DNA from: Cryptomeria japonica
Lineage: Eukaryota; Streptophyta; Pinopsida; Cupressales; Cupressaceae
Reading direction: 5' to 3'
DNA: 64,000 nt
Assembly (NCBI RefSeq): GCF_030272615.1
Contig: NC_081414.1
Coordinates: 231,259,733-231,323,732 of the forward strand
Part shown: positions 48,717 through 58,959 of the stretch, piece after piece
Position numbering within the stretch: the first letter of the stretch is position 1
Layout of the letters: each line of letters begins with the position of its first letter
The notes under the pieces: model-generated
What the model saw: the letters and a program-made list of their open reading frames with translations, nothing else
What the model was told of the DNA's origin: nothing
The model's database searches: none
Translations under genes and position numbers: made by a program

Positions 48717-49540
48717 CATCGTATATTATATCACATAGCCTAAATTAATCAGTTATAAGCAAAAACATAATATGAATCAGCAATGAACAGATTAGAAATA
48801 ACATGCACTATGCTATATTAAATAATCATGATAGCAATATGTTATCAGTCAGTAGTAAGCAGATATTAATAGTATTCATTATACCATATATGGGGAACTC
48901 ATACCACCACCACAATATAGAATCGGGCTGCTGTAATCTCTTATAAATGTCAAATTCTGATTTATTCGATCTCTCCTTTATACTTTATTGGTGGAAGAGT
49001 TGCAACCTTTCATAGGAATTGAGGCACCACCTTTCATAATAATTAAGTCACCACTTTTCATTGTTGCTTTTGAGAATAATATATTATTATCCAAACTGAT
49101 TTCCCTTCCATCTCTTCCTCAAATGAACCATCTTTCCTTTAAATCTTCCCATGTGAGAGAGAGGTCATACCTCTTCATCATGCCTGCCCCTTGGCAAGAG
49201 ACACAACCTTTCACAATTAGCACCCTTTGAAATACTACAACCCTTCAAAATTCTTGCCCTTTGAAAGAGACACAACCTTATCTTCTTCCCATTCCTTTCT
49301 TCTTCCATCAATCCTTCCTTGGTTCACATGCTTCATTCATTTCTTCCCTCCTCCTTATACCTTTTCAAATGATCTCTTCTCCCTCTTATATCCCATGTTT
49401 GAGAGAGTCAAAACTCTTCATTCCAAGCCTTTTGACCATTCCTTTACTTAACTACGTTTTATTATATTATATAATATTTTTATTATTTTATGTCTATTAT
49501 TATTTATTATTAAATCCTATTTCAAAATGGGGACATTACA
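46914..49540 (-). repeat. 3' LTR of element G, interrupted by a solo LTR
   Basis: Segments 46914-47101 and 48316-49540 align with 50307-51688. They carry the (AT)n(GA)n microsatellite at 48680-48716, whose sister at 50846-50888 has a different repeat number and extra GCAAGC, a locus useful for dating. Confidence 0.85.
47102..48310 (-). mobile_element. Solo LTR (1,209 bp) nested in the LTR of element G
   Basis: Begins TGTAATGTCCCC and ends GGGGGACATTACA, with 5-bp TSD CAAGA at 47097-47101 and 48311-48315. The uninterrupted sister LTR reads CCAAGAGTGG at this point. Its end resembles the end of G's own LTR, so a relative inserted into a relative. The strand is inferred from the shared ACATTACA end. 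Confidence 0.85.
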
Positions 49541-50306
49541 GTCCGCACCACCCAAGATTTCTTGTCCTCAAGCAATGATCATGAAGCGTTCAAGATGATT
49601 CCCAACATGAAATTTCTTTGGAAACACACATGGAACAAACTTGTTGAAAACACATCAAAAATGATGCGAAGCATATTCAAGACATAAGGCATACATTAGT
49701 AAGGCACACACACCATGACAAACATGAGGCAAACACATAAATGCACATAAGATATGAAGCATATATACAAGACAACAACATACATGAGAAGAGCACGCAT
49801 ATAAAACACACATGAAGTAAACATGCTGAGATACATTTGGTATGAAGCAAATACATAAAGTATAAGGTACACATTTAAGACATGAAGTAATACACATATA
49901 TACATGGAGGCATTAAGTATACACGTAAGGTATCAAGCGCACGTGTAAGGCACGAAGCAACACATAAATACATGTAAGGTACATACATCAGTCATGAAGC
50001 AAAACATAAATGCACATAAGACACAAGGCATACATGCTGAAACATATCAGACATGAAGCAAACTCAAGGCATTCATGAGAAAACATGCATATTATATATA
50101 CATGGAGTAAGCATGCTTAACATACATCAATCATGAAAAAGTCAAAGGCATACATACATAGAAATGCAATGTTGGTTTACTTGATTTTATTTTTGGACTA
50201 AGCTTATAGATCCCTTTCTTAGACCTTCAAATTGCTTTTGAATAGAATGCATTTCATTGTTTTAGCTTTTCCCTACAGGATGGTAGGATCATGCTCTAAC
50301 ACCAAT
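49541..50306. repeat. Internal region of element G: degenerate ACATAAG/CATGAAGCA repeat
   Basis: From about 49640 to 50160 the words GACATGAAGCAAA, ACATAAATGCACATAAG and CATACATGAGAA recur irregularly. Overlapping minus-strand ORFs of 65-80 codons here are Cys/Leu-rich by-products of the repeat. A pol tail is encoded at 49541-49590. Confidence 0.6.
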
Positions 50307-51688
50307 TGTAAAGTCCCTTTTTGTAAATGCCCTAGTTTTTACCCTAAAATCAAAATTCTAGGTAACTTTCCTACTAGGGTTAGGGACATAAACTTAATCA
50401 TAAGATACCTCTAACTTATTGGGGAAATTCAACCATAGGGAAGCTAGGATAAGGTGACTCGATAGGGTGTCTTAAAGATCCTCTACCCTAGGTCCAAGAG
50501 TGGATATACCATCCCTCTTGGCATGTGCCATCCATATGAGGTGTACCTAGTGAGGTGTCCTATACCCATTCCCCCTCATCTTGCCATCCATTTCCCACTT
50601 CCTATGATTGGACTTCTTCGTGTATTAATTCACCATGATAGAGGGATAAGGTGTATTCACAACAGGGCGCCCCGGAATCCCATCTCTTCTAAAGCCCAAA
50701 GGCAGTACCCTTTGAACCCACTTGGCCTCACAGGACCATTTGGTCACCACCATGAGGTGGCGTACCTAGGAGAGTACCCCATCTCCATACCTCTCTAATA
50801 ATCCCTTATTTCCCCTACCATGGCTGGTTATAACAATCAGACAGAATATATATATAGCAAGCAAGAGAGAGATAGAGAGAGAGAGAGAATCCTATATTAT
50901 ATCATATAGCCTATATTAAACAGTTATAAGCGAAAACATAATATGAATCAGCAATGAACAGACTAGAAATAACATACACTACGTCATATTAAATAATCAT
51001 AACAGCAATATGTTATCAGTCAGTAGTACGCAGATATTAATAGTATTCATTCTGCCATATATGGGGAACTCATACCACCACCACAGTATAGAATCGGACT
51101 GTCGTAATCTCTTATAAATGCCAAAGTCTGATCTTATTCAATCTCTCCTTTATACTTTCTTGGTGGAAGAGTCACCACCTTTCATTGGAATTGAGGCACC
51201 ACCTTTCATAATAATTAAGTCACCACTTTTCAATGCTGCTTTTGAGAATTATATATTATTCTCCAAATTGATCTCCCTTCCATTTCTTCCCCAAGTGAAC
51301 CCTCTTCCCTTTATGAGAGGTCACATCTCTTCATCATGCCTGCCCCTTGGCAAAAGACACAACCTTTCAGTATTAGCACCCTTTGAAATAGTACAACCCT
51401 TCATAATTCTTGCCCTTTGAAAGAGACACAACCTTATCTACTTCCCATTCCTTTCTTCTCCCATTAATCCTTCCTTGGTTCACATGCTTCATTCATTTCT
51501 TCCCTCCTCCTTATCCCTTTTCAAATGATCTCTTATCCTTCTTATATCTCATGTTTGAGAGAGTCAACTTTTCATTCGATGCTTTTTACTATTCATTAAC
51601 TTTAAATACATTTTAATTATATTATATTTTTATTATTTATGTCTATTATTATTTATTATTAAATCTATTTCAAAATGGGGACATTACA
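50307..51688 (-). repeat. 5' LTR of element G (1,382 bp)
   Basis: Complete copy starting TGTAAAGTCCC next to the primer site and ending GGGGACATTACA. It shows the sequence before insertion of the nested LTR in its sister. Confidence 0.85.
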
Positions 51689-51811
51689 CATATTAACTTA
51701 TTTTGTCATTTAAATGAAACAAGTTCTCTTTGATAATATATGTTGGTTCTATAACTAAATTGCGTATGAAAAAAGACTCACAGGCTGGCAAGATCCAGCT
51801 CTAATACCTTT

Positions 51812-52053
51812 TGTAATGTCTCGTTTGGAAAATTTCATCTATATCAATCCAAGTTTAATTTTAATTTCTATAAAATATTATATACATTGGAAGCTATACT
51901 TTTACAAATTGATATTTCTGATAATTAATCAAATTTGCACAACTGAATATCTCTTTTGAAGATAGCAATTAGATTTGCTGATAAACAGCGAATGTTATTA
52001 ACTTGAAATTTTAATAATGTCTACTAGAAGATTAATCAACTTAGCACAATGGA
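51812..52053 (-). repeat. 5' LTR of element F, truncated by element H
   Basis: Starts TGTAATGTCTCG and matches the first ~245 bp of 42200-42754, stopping at CACAATGG where element H begins. A primer site (GCTCTAATACC) lies at 51799-51809. Confidence 0.8.
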
Positions 52054-53396
52054 TGTCCCCTTCTAGTTGACATCTGTCAGCTGAGTAGATTAGCCTATCA
52101 CTGACCCTCGTGGGCTGATGAGGTTGGTTAGAGGGTCTCCCAGAGATTGATTCTTCATCTTCAGAGTGAGCATTACAGGACTGGCTTTCATTTGAGGTCT
52201 CCAGGACTCTGTTTGAGACACTTTCTATTTTTAGCAGTCTTGCTATTTTTAGCTAGTGGGTTGGGCAGTGGCAGAGTATGGCTTGGCAGTCTTCAGTTCT
52301 GACGGCAGGCAATTCTGATAGATACTTAGAGAGATATTAATATTTAATTACTTTAATTAAATATTAAATGGCAAACTTTAATGTTTTATTATTTTAAAGT
52401 CACTTTAAGTTATAACTTAAGTGAGGGTCTATTTCTCATCGGATGGGGCCACTTTTATATTAAACTGAAAAGAGATTTATTTTTGAAGTTTCAATAGTCA
52501 AAAATAAATATTAAAAGTTAAAACATCATTTAATGCCAAATCGTACTTTTCTTTGGTTTAGCGCCAAACCCTAAAGGGAAGAGATAAAAGAAGTTTTTAG
52601 GTCTTCTTTTCATTATGTGAAGATTTGATATTGAGTTTGCTCTGAAGAGACTTTGGCTTGAGGGTTTCAGTAGGGGTTTCTTCCTGCAGCTAATCTGAAA
52701 GTATCGGTACAAGAAAACGGTGGATTTTTGTGCATCAGCATTAGAGGTTGTGAAATATCAGTTGATTTTGCTTTCAGTTGGTTTCATCCAGGAACCAAGA
52801 TTGGGCAGATTATAAAGGGTTTTATTCATTTTATGCAAAGGATTGATTGCAACCACAGAGGCAGAACAGAGGCAGAAATAAGTGTGTTTACAGCTAGGGC
52901 TTTTTGTGCATGCACAGCTTGCAGATCTGTCGTACTTTCTTCCTTGAAAGGGTACGATTTTATTGAAGGAGTCGTCCACAAATTCTAGAATAAATCCTAA
53001 AGGAGACGCCTAGCTGGTAGCTTCAGTTTGAGCTGCTAAACTCACCATTCCGGGTAGTTTGGACTGATAAGTAATTTGCTGCCATTATTTGTTGTTGTAC
53101 GGCAGCAAGGATAAATAAGGGGTTTCATAAATTTGAGGTATTTGACAATAAATCTTCCTGGTCTTGTCTGATTTCTTTATTGAAGGTGTTTATGCAAATT
53201 GGATGTAACAAGGGTTTGATAATCCCAATCTTATGAAGTTCAATTAATTTCCAGCTCCTTCCAATGTTGCTTTTTGCATACTATTTGTTCAAAACTAGCC
53301 TCCTTGTTAGAAATTGCAAAATACAAAACAGAAAATGCAACAGGTTCAACTAAACCTCCGTTGTCTGAGTTGAGAACCCTGGGTAGGTTCTTACAG

Positions 53397-53408
53397 TGGT
53401 ATCAGAGC
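53397..53408 (+). other. Primer binding site of element H (tRNA-iMet)
   Basis: TGGTATCAGAGC, an exact match to the plant initiator-Met complement, one base past the LTR end. Confidence 0.92.
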
Positions 53409-53441
53409 TAAATCCTGCCATCCTAAGGGTTTAGAAGTTAC

Positions 53442-53883
53442 ATGCAGTCACGAGAAGCAGGTTCACACAGGTATTACACACGCAGAAGAGCCCTCCTTGA
53501 AGGAGAACAGAGTCTTCATAGGCAGTCAGGCACTATGGGTGATAGGCATACAGGCAACCCACCCAGAGGCCACAGAGCTGAGGATGAGGAGACGAGAATT
53601 TTTTAGGACTATGGCTACGGGGCAGCAGCAGGTTGCTCAGGCTTTACATGCACTCACCACCAGGATGAAGCGTATGAATCCTCCAAACCGACACAATCAA
53701 GAACCAGAGGATAATAGGAGTGTAGCCAATATTCCTAGACCTCATAGGGCAGCTACACGCACGGTTGACAGGCCTTCAAGGCCTAACTTCTAGGCAGAAG
53801 AACCTGAGGATGTTGCTAGAGTTGAGGCAAAGCTTGTTTTTGTGGATAATGTCATGACTGTGCATGATGAGTGGAGTCTTCTT
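53442..53883 (+). pseudogene. N-terminal gag fragment of element H
   Basis: ATG at 53442, then a frame containing HRYYTRRRALLEGE, very like the start of Gag in element B (YRYYTRRRAQYE). A frameshift near 53560-53600 moves the open frame, and a TAG follows at 53791-53793. The remainder was separated by insertion of element C. Truncated, no zinc knuckle in view. Confidence 0.7.
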
Positions 53884-54544
53884 TGTAATGTCCCTACTAT
53901 TTAGAGATCATTAACCTGCAAAACAAATTGTTAGAACACAACATATAGATATATATATAAATAAACCATTTTAATTCACAATCTATTTTAACATTGAATT
54001 AGCATGTTCATAATTTTTATCTAAAAAAGGATACGAATGCCATACGGAAGTATGTCCTTAGGCGGCTATGAAGCTCGCCTTCTTGGAGCCTGTTGTGACC
54101 ATTTCACACATCGCCCCATTGCAAATGGGGACCCCTACTTTTTTCTTTTTAGGGTTTGTTTTCTAGGTCTTTTAGGGTTTTGTCTGTTAGCCTTTGCATT
54201 TTGAGTGTCACCAAGGGGATCACCTGGATAGTAGGTTCTGCTTGAGTTAGGTCAAGTTGGTAAGTGATGAAGTTTGAAAGTCCTAATCTTGAAAATTGGC
54301 TAAGTCTGAAAGTCCTGATCCTGAAATTTGGCTAAATCTGGAATGCCCTGATCCTAAAATTTGACTAAGTCTGGAAACTGAAAAACCTCCAAAAACTAGA
54401 TTTTGCAATATAACTCTTGGAGGTCTAAAACCACTCTCAAACATCCTGAAAGTATATATGGAATATAACTTAAAGTATAAGAAAGTTATACTTAAATGTT
54501 ATATTCCATAAAATTATCCTGATAGAGAGTTCGAAAAAGTCAAA

Positions 54545-55500
54545 TTTCGCTCCTGACCCTTTCTGAGGGTCCAAAGCGAATTTCGCTCCTGACCCTCTTA
54601 GGAGGTCCAAAGCGAATCTCACTCCTGACCCTTGCAGAGGGTCCAGAGCGAAAATCATCATAAACTTCATTTGCCACCTTGTTTGAGCTTGAAATCTTGT
54701 TCCTGGCTTTGAAAACGATCTTACCTTGCCCTGTGAAGTGATTTGAAACTTGAAGATTGAGCAGTTTAGCCTAGATTGTGAAATTCGCTCCTGACCCTTG
54801 CTGAGGGTCTAGAGCGAAAATTTTATTTGAGCCTATTTGTCACTAATTTTGGCTAAATTGTGATGTGCAGGGTACCTTGGAGGGAAGCTTGGACATTCTT
54901 ATTGCCTTTGAAAGGTTGAAAAGCATTAAAGATGATGAATTTTGGGCAACAAAGGCAAAATCGCTCCTGACCCTCTCTGAAGGTCTAGAGCGAAATTTTC
55001 AAATGTGCATTTTTTTTGCAAGGTCAAAGTGATTTTTATAATTGGAATGGATGAAGGAAAGCATGTTTTAACTGTTGAATATAATTTGGGTGATCAACAA
55101 AAGAGGCAATCAAGCCAAAATTGGAAAAATTGCTCCTGACCCTCAGAGAGGGCCCAGGGCGAAAAATCTAATATTGAGCCTTTCTCTCCAAATTTGGACA
55201 AATCTAAGCCAAGGCACAAGTTTGGAATAATGTTTAAATTGCCTTGAAGTGAAAAAGGATCGTTAAGAGTAAGGATTTTGAAGGCAATTAAAAAAATCGC
55301 TCCTGACCCTCAGAGAGGGTCCAGAGCGAATTTTCATGATTCTCTCCTTTGTTTATGGAATTGAGACAAAATCTTGTGTGGATAGGAAGAGGATGTGATG
55401 TTTTATGCCTTGGAGGCAATTTGGAGTCCAAAAGATGAAGAAGTATGCTTCAAACCGAAAAATCGCTCCTGACCCTTGCTGAGGGTCTAGGGCGAAATCA
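54545..55500 (+). repeat. Hairpin array in solo LTR M, ~168-bp period
   Basis: Eight copies of a ~34-bp imperfect palindrome, CGCTCCTGACCCT...GAGGGTCCAGAGCG, near 54547, 54583, 54618, 54783, 54960, 55130, 55296 and 55462. The first three are adjacent (~35 bp apart); the last five are 165-177 bp apart with loosely similar spacers. Compensating changes are not systematic, but the arms pair in nearly every copy. Confidence 0.85.
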
Positions 55501-56872
55501 TCATGGAGTTTCATCAAGCCTTGTTTTAAAAATTCATACTCTCCAAATTGCATTAGATCGCCAAAATTGCTAATTTTGAGGCATTTGGGAAATTCACATT
55601 AAATTAAAGGCATTTTAATTTAATAAATTAATTTTGTACCTTGAAATAATCAAAATAAGCATCTTAGAGGTATTAAAATTAATTTAAAAAATAAAAGATT
55701 ACAAGTTGAGCGCATAAGGCATTATTTTGCCTTTATTTGAAAAGTCAGCCTAGTCTTTTGAGGTTTTATTTATTATTTCATCTTTATTTGGAAAGTCGGC
55801 CTAGAGGAAGCAAAGGGGTGAGCGCTCTATATATTGGAGAGGTTTTGTTTCACATTTCAAATCATTCAATCACTTCCTTAAGTGCGAAATGGGAGAGCTA
55901 ATTGGAGGAGCGAAATCTGGCTTGCTTGGAGCGAATTTCTTTCAAGTGTTGAAGGCTAGAAGGAAGTGGAGTTTATTCTTTTCCAAGCTAAAGGAGGCAC
56001 AATTTGTTCAAAAGAAGGCTTTGATCTACACTTTGCCTAGACAAATTCGTCTATTTTTTACATCATTTCTTAGAGTTTAATACTCAAGAGGAGGTATGGC
56101 AAAATCATCTTGACACCCTTGTTTAAGGATTGATTTTTGGACATTTGTTTTGGAAAAATCTAAGTATTGCATGGTTAATTAGGAAATGATAACTCAAGAT
56201 TTATCATGAAGTTTCCTAATTAAAATCTTAAATCTTCCTTTTAAGTTTAATTTCTTGACTTCAAGATATATTACTAATTGTGAAATGTTGTGTAGGTATC
56301 AAGATGGCGACTCCAAAGCCCGGGGATCTACAAGTCGGCAGGTTCTCTTCAAAGAAGATCAAGCAAGGATAAGGGCGACCTCCTCCAGTCTAGCATCAAC
56401 AAGGACAAGCATCATCATGACTAACCTCTTCCAATCCAGCATTCCAAGGCGAGGTACATCAATCATCCTGCTAATCAAAGACAAAGAAGTTAGAGCAAGG
56501 GTTCATCAAAGAAGCAGATAGTTTCAGAAGAGTTAATTAAAGCTAGCTTCTCAGCATCATCGAATTGGATATCTACCAAGTTGCAAGTGTTAGACGAGGT
56601 GGCATCCTAGTCATCACTTCTCCAGTCGGTGTGGTCCACCTCAGTATGTCCAGATTCAATGTACCTAACTCATGGGTGGTGGCACAAACTTCTATGTACC
56701 TACCCCAGCTATCTATTGGTCGAATTTTCCAGAGAAGACATGTGTCCTAAAGATGTAATTTTATCATTGGTCAAGCATTAAAGGTTATGTAATGGTTGTA
56801 ACAAACCCTAATTAGGGTTTTCATTATTGAATCTTGGCCATTGATCTTAGCCATTGAATTGTATTAAGGGCA

Positions 56873-56882
56873 CTATATAAGC
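56873..56882 (+). promoter_or_regulatory. Probable TATA box of LTR M
   Basis: CTATATAAGCCCCGGCTC fits a plant TATA box at the U3/R boundary. The equivalent place in solo LTR L (minus strand, near 44020) also reads TATATAAGG-like text. Inferred from position and conservation between the two copies. Confidence 0.5.
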
Positions 56883-58510
56883 CCCGGCTCTTCATTTTGT
56901 AAAGGCTAATAATAGAAGATAGAGAGTCAGTAGTTAGAATAGTGAATTAGTCAGTTGATAGAATAGCAATTAGAGTAGAATAGGAGGACAAGGCAAGAAA
57001 TTGTTGCCATTGATTGTAAACAAACTCCATTTTCATTGAAGTAATGGTGAAGTGTGTCGTTTCTTGCAATATGCATGGTTTCTTGTTGAATCTTCAATTC
57101 TAGATGGTAGATGATTACATCGAATGAAGGAAATTGTTGAATGCACCTATGTGGAATCCGTTTAATCTATACCACTAGCCTCTTACTGATTGTAAGTGCG
57201 CCTTGCGTGGTCAACTGGAACAAAATGAGCTTAATCTTAAGTCGTTACACGTCCATTGTTCATGCATTGTCTTGAATGGTGATCATTGTCAGATGGTGTA
57301 CGATTTGAACATATTGGAAGCATCCCTTAGAAGATCGCACTGAGTTGGTGTCGAATTGTTCAACCTGATGGTGAGACCCAGTCAGTAGGAATCCACCTAG
57401 TCATTCATCCATATTCTCGAATTCTAGGTAGTAGAATAGACTTCCTGAACCTTGCATCTTTTGCCATTTATTTGTCTTCCAGTTAGTTAGTAGGACTTGT
57501 GATTCCAGCAAATCAGACGTTCAGGTCATCAAGTGTAAGTCCCCTTGTGATTCCAGCAAATCACATCATAGCACAGAGAGCTTATCCACACGTAGAGATC
57601 CTACAGCAAAGAACCTTGAAGTCATCCCAATTGATCCTTTTCGCGACATCTTCAGCATTCGGAGGCTTTATTCAAGAGAGGATAAGGTACCTTTAGGTAT
57701 TTTATTCTGTGTTTGACTGTGTACAAAAAACACGTCAACAGAGCCCCTTGGTTCCAAGCCCTTCAGGAAATCGAAGTTGCGTTCGAATCCTGTCTTGGGT
57801 GTAACCTCTTACACCCAAGCCCTTCAAGGAAGACCCTTGTCTATTCCTTGCCTTGGGTGATGCCTTCATCATCCAAGTCCTCAGAGGGGACCGGCCAGAT
57901 CCGTCTCTTCTTAGTTGATGTTTAGTCAACTAAGCCCTATATATGCATATCAACCTTCAGTATATATTGCCCTTAGGATTATTATAATCCCTCCTTAGAC
58001 TATGAGAGTTTCCTCCCTATAGCTTCCCTTGTGTGATTTCATTCATTACCTATATTCATAAAATGTCATTAACCATTACTCACATGTATTCCTTACATAC
58101 ATTCCTATTACCCTAATATGTATTTTTCCTATCATTCTTTACTATTTAAGATTCATTCATCATATATGCTTACAACAAGTTCTTCCTATTTATTAATATA
58201 TATATATATATATATATTAACTATTCCTCTATCTATTGACGTATATATATATATATAATGTCCCTATCTATCTTTATGCATTTGTACTTATTAATGTATA
58301 TATATTAATTATAATAATTCATTACCTATCTTATATCTCTACATTCATTATTGCATCCTATCCCTATTATCCTATATAATACATATAGGATAGCATTTAT
58401 ATATCTTAATGCAAAAACCAATATTATATTCAACTCCTTACCTGGTTTGCACGTAACCTCCTCTGCAGTCCCTCGTCACCTCTGTGCTCCCTCCTTTTTC
58501 TTCTCCCCCT

Positions 58511-58690
58511 TTGGCAGCCTGCATTGGGTGGGTTAAATACCCTCCCGTGGGGAACGGGGTGACGGTTCGCAGCCTAAGCTGCGGCTACCGTCACACCATT
58601 TCCCTTCCAAAGGAAGGGGTGTGGCGGTAGACGCAGCCTGGCTGCGTTTCCCATCCCACCGTTTCCCTGCGGGGGGGGTGGGCCTTACCA
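58511..58690. repeat. GC-rich hairpin block inside the LTR of element C
   Basis: A ~180-bp GC-rich island in an AT-rich LTR, with at least three inverted repeats: GGTGACGGT/ACCGTCACACC, GCAGCCTAAGCTGC, and CCCTTCCAAAGGAAGGGG, followed by ACGCAGCCTGGCTGCGT. It could be a small foldback element. The matching part of the other LTR is outside the window. Confidence 0.55.
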
Positions 58691-58959
58691 AGCACTTTAT
58701 TAAAGTGTGTTTCATAGTGCATAAAAAAATAAACTTTTAAATATAATAAATGAAATACTAATTTCTTAATCCTTAATCATTTAAAATATTAAATGGAATA
58801 TGTTTAATACACCTTAAACTTTTAATTGAATTCCATTAATTAAATATCGATGTTAACATAATTAATTTTGTCTTTTATTTATATATATATATATATATAT
58901 TTTTATAAAAAGCAACCTTATATTATGCGATGCGATGGGGATATCACAGTCATTCCGTC

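Larger units (their letters stand above)
46914..51688 (-). mobile_element. Element G: internally deleted chromovirus derivative inside F
   Basis: Two ~1.4-kb LTRs, 46914-49540 (less a nested 1.2-kb LTR) and 50307-51688, flank only 766 bp of internal DNA. Flanking 5-mers are TATAT (46909-46913) and CATAT (51689-51693), one mismatch. A primer site lies at 50293-50304 (TGGTGTTAGAGC on the minus strand). The internal part next to the left LTR still encodes LLEDKKSW-like codons, the end of a chromovirus pol. The rest is a degenerate ACATAAATGCACATAAG-type repeat. It cannot encode any enzyme. Confidence 0.85.
42200..52053 (-). mobile_element. Element F: non-autonomous LTR element, host of a nested TE stack
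   Basis: Left LTR 42200-42754 and the start of the right LTR at 51812-52053 align well (both contain GTCTACTAGAAGAT and end at CTTAGCACAATGG). A primer site GCTCTAATACC lies next to the right LTR, so the element is on the minus strand. Its own internal sequence is only about 1.25 kb: a gag-like ORF and the last codons of a chromovirus-type pol. The remainder of the span is nested insertions L and G. The right LTR is cut by element H, and the outer end with its TSD is outside the window. Confidence 0.78.
52054..53883 (+). mobile_element. Element H: 5' LTR and start of a plus-strand Ty3/gypsy element
   Basis: The LTR 52054-53395 starts TGTCCCCTTCT and ends TTCTTACA; it shares CTATTTTTAGC words and its start with LTR J, so it is probably the same family. 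An exact initiator-Met primer site follows. The internal region is cut at 53884 by chromovirus C, and the rest of H lies beyond the window. Confidence 0.82.
54091..57740 (+). mobile_element. Solo LTR M (3,650 bp) in the LTR of element C
   Basis: Begins TGTTGTGACCATTTCACAC and ends CACGTCAACA, with 5-bp TSD GAGCC at 54086-54090 and 57741-57745. The intact sister LTR of C at 63700 lacks it. It shares both ends and much of the 3' half with solo LTR L (43160-46173). It lacks a primer site and any retroviral domain. It is the youngest layer of the four-deep stack F, H, C, M. Confidence 0.9.
53884..58948 (-). repeat. 3' LTR of element C, interrupted by solo LTR M
   Basis: LTR segments 53884-54090 and 57746-58948 (about 1.41 kb), with the M insertion and TSD between. 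Starts TGTAATGTCC and ends GGGGATATCACA. Contains (TA)n microsatellites near 58196-58217 and 58242-58256 and a GC-rich hairpin block at 58511-58690. Confidence 0.9.

Noticed and set aside
49655-49905. Three overlapping minus-strand Cys-rich ORFs
   Set aside because: Alternate frames of the degenerate ACATAAG repeat in element G.
54545-55500. CRISPR-like palindromic repeats with ~130-bp spacers
   Set aside because: Spacers are similar to each other and the array sits within a TSD-flanked LTR.
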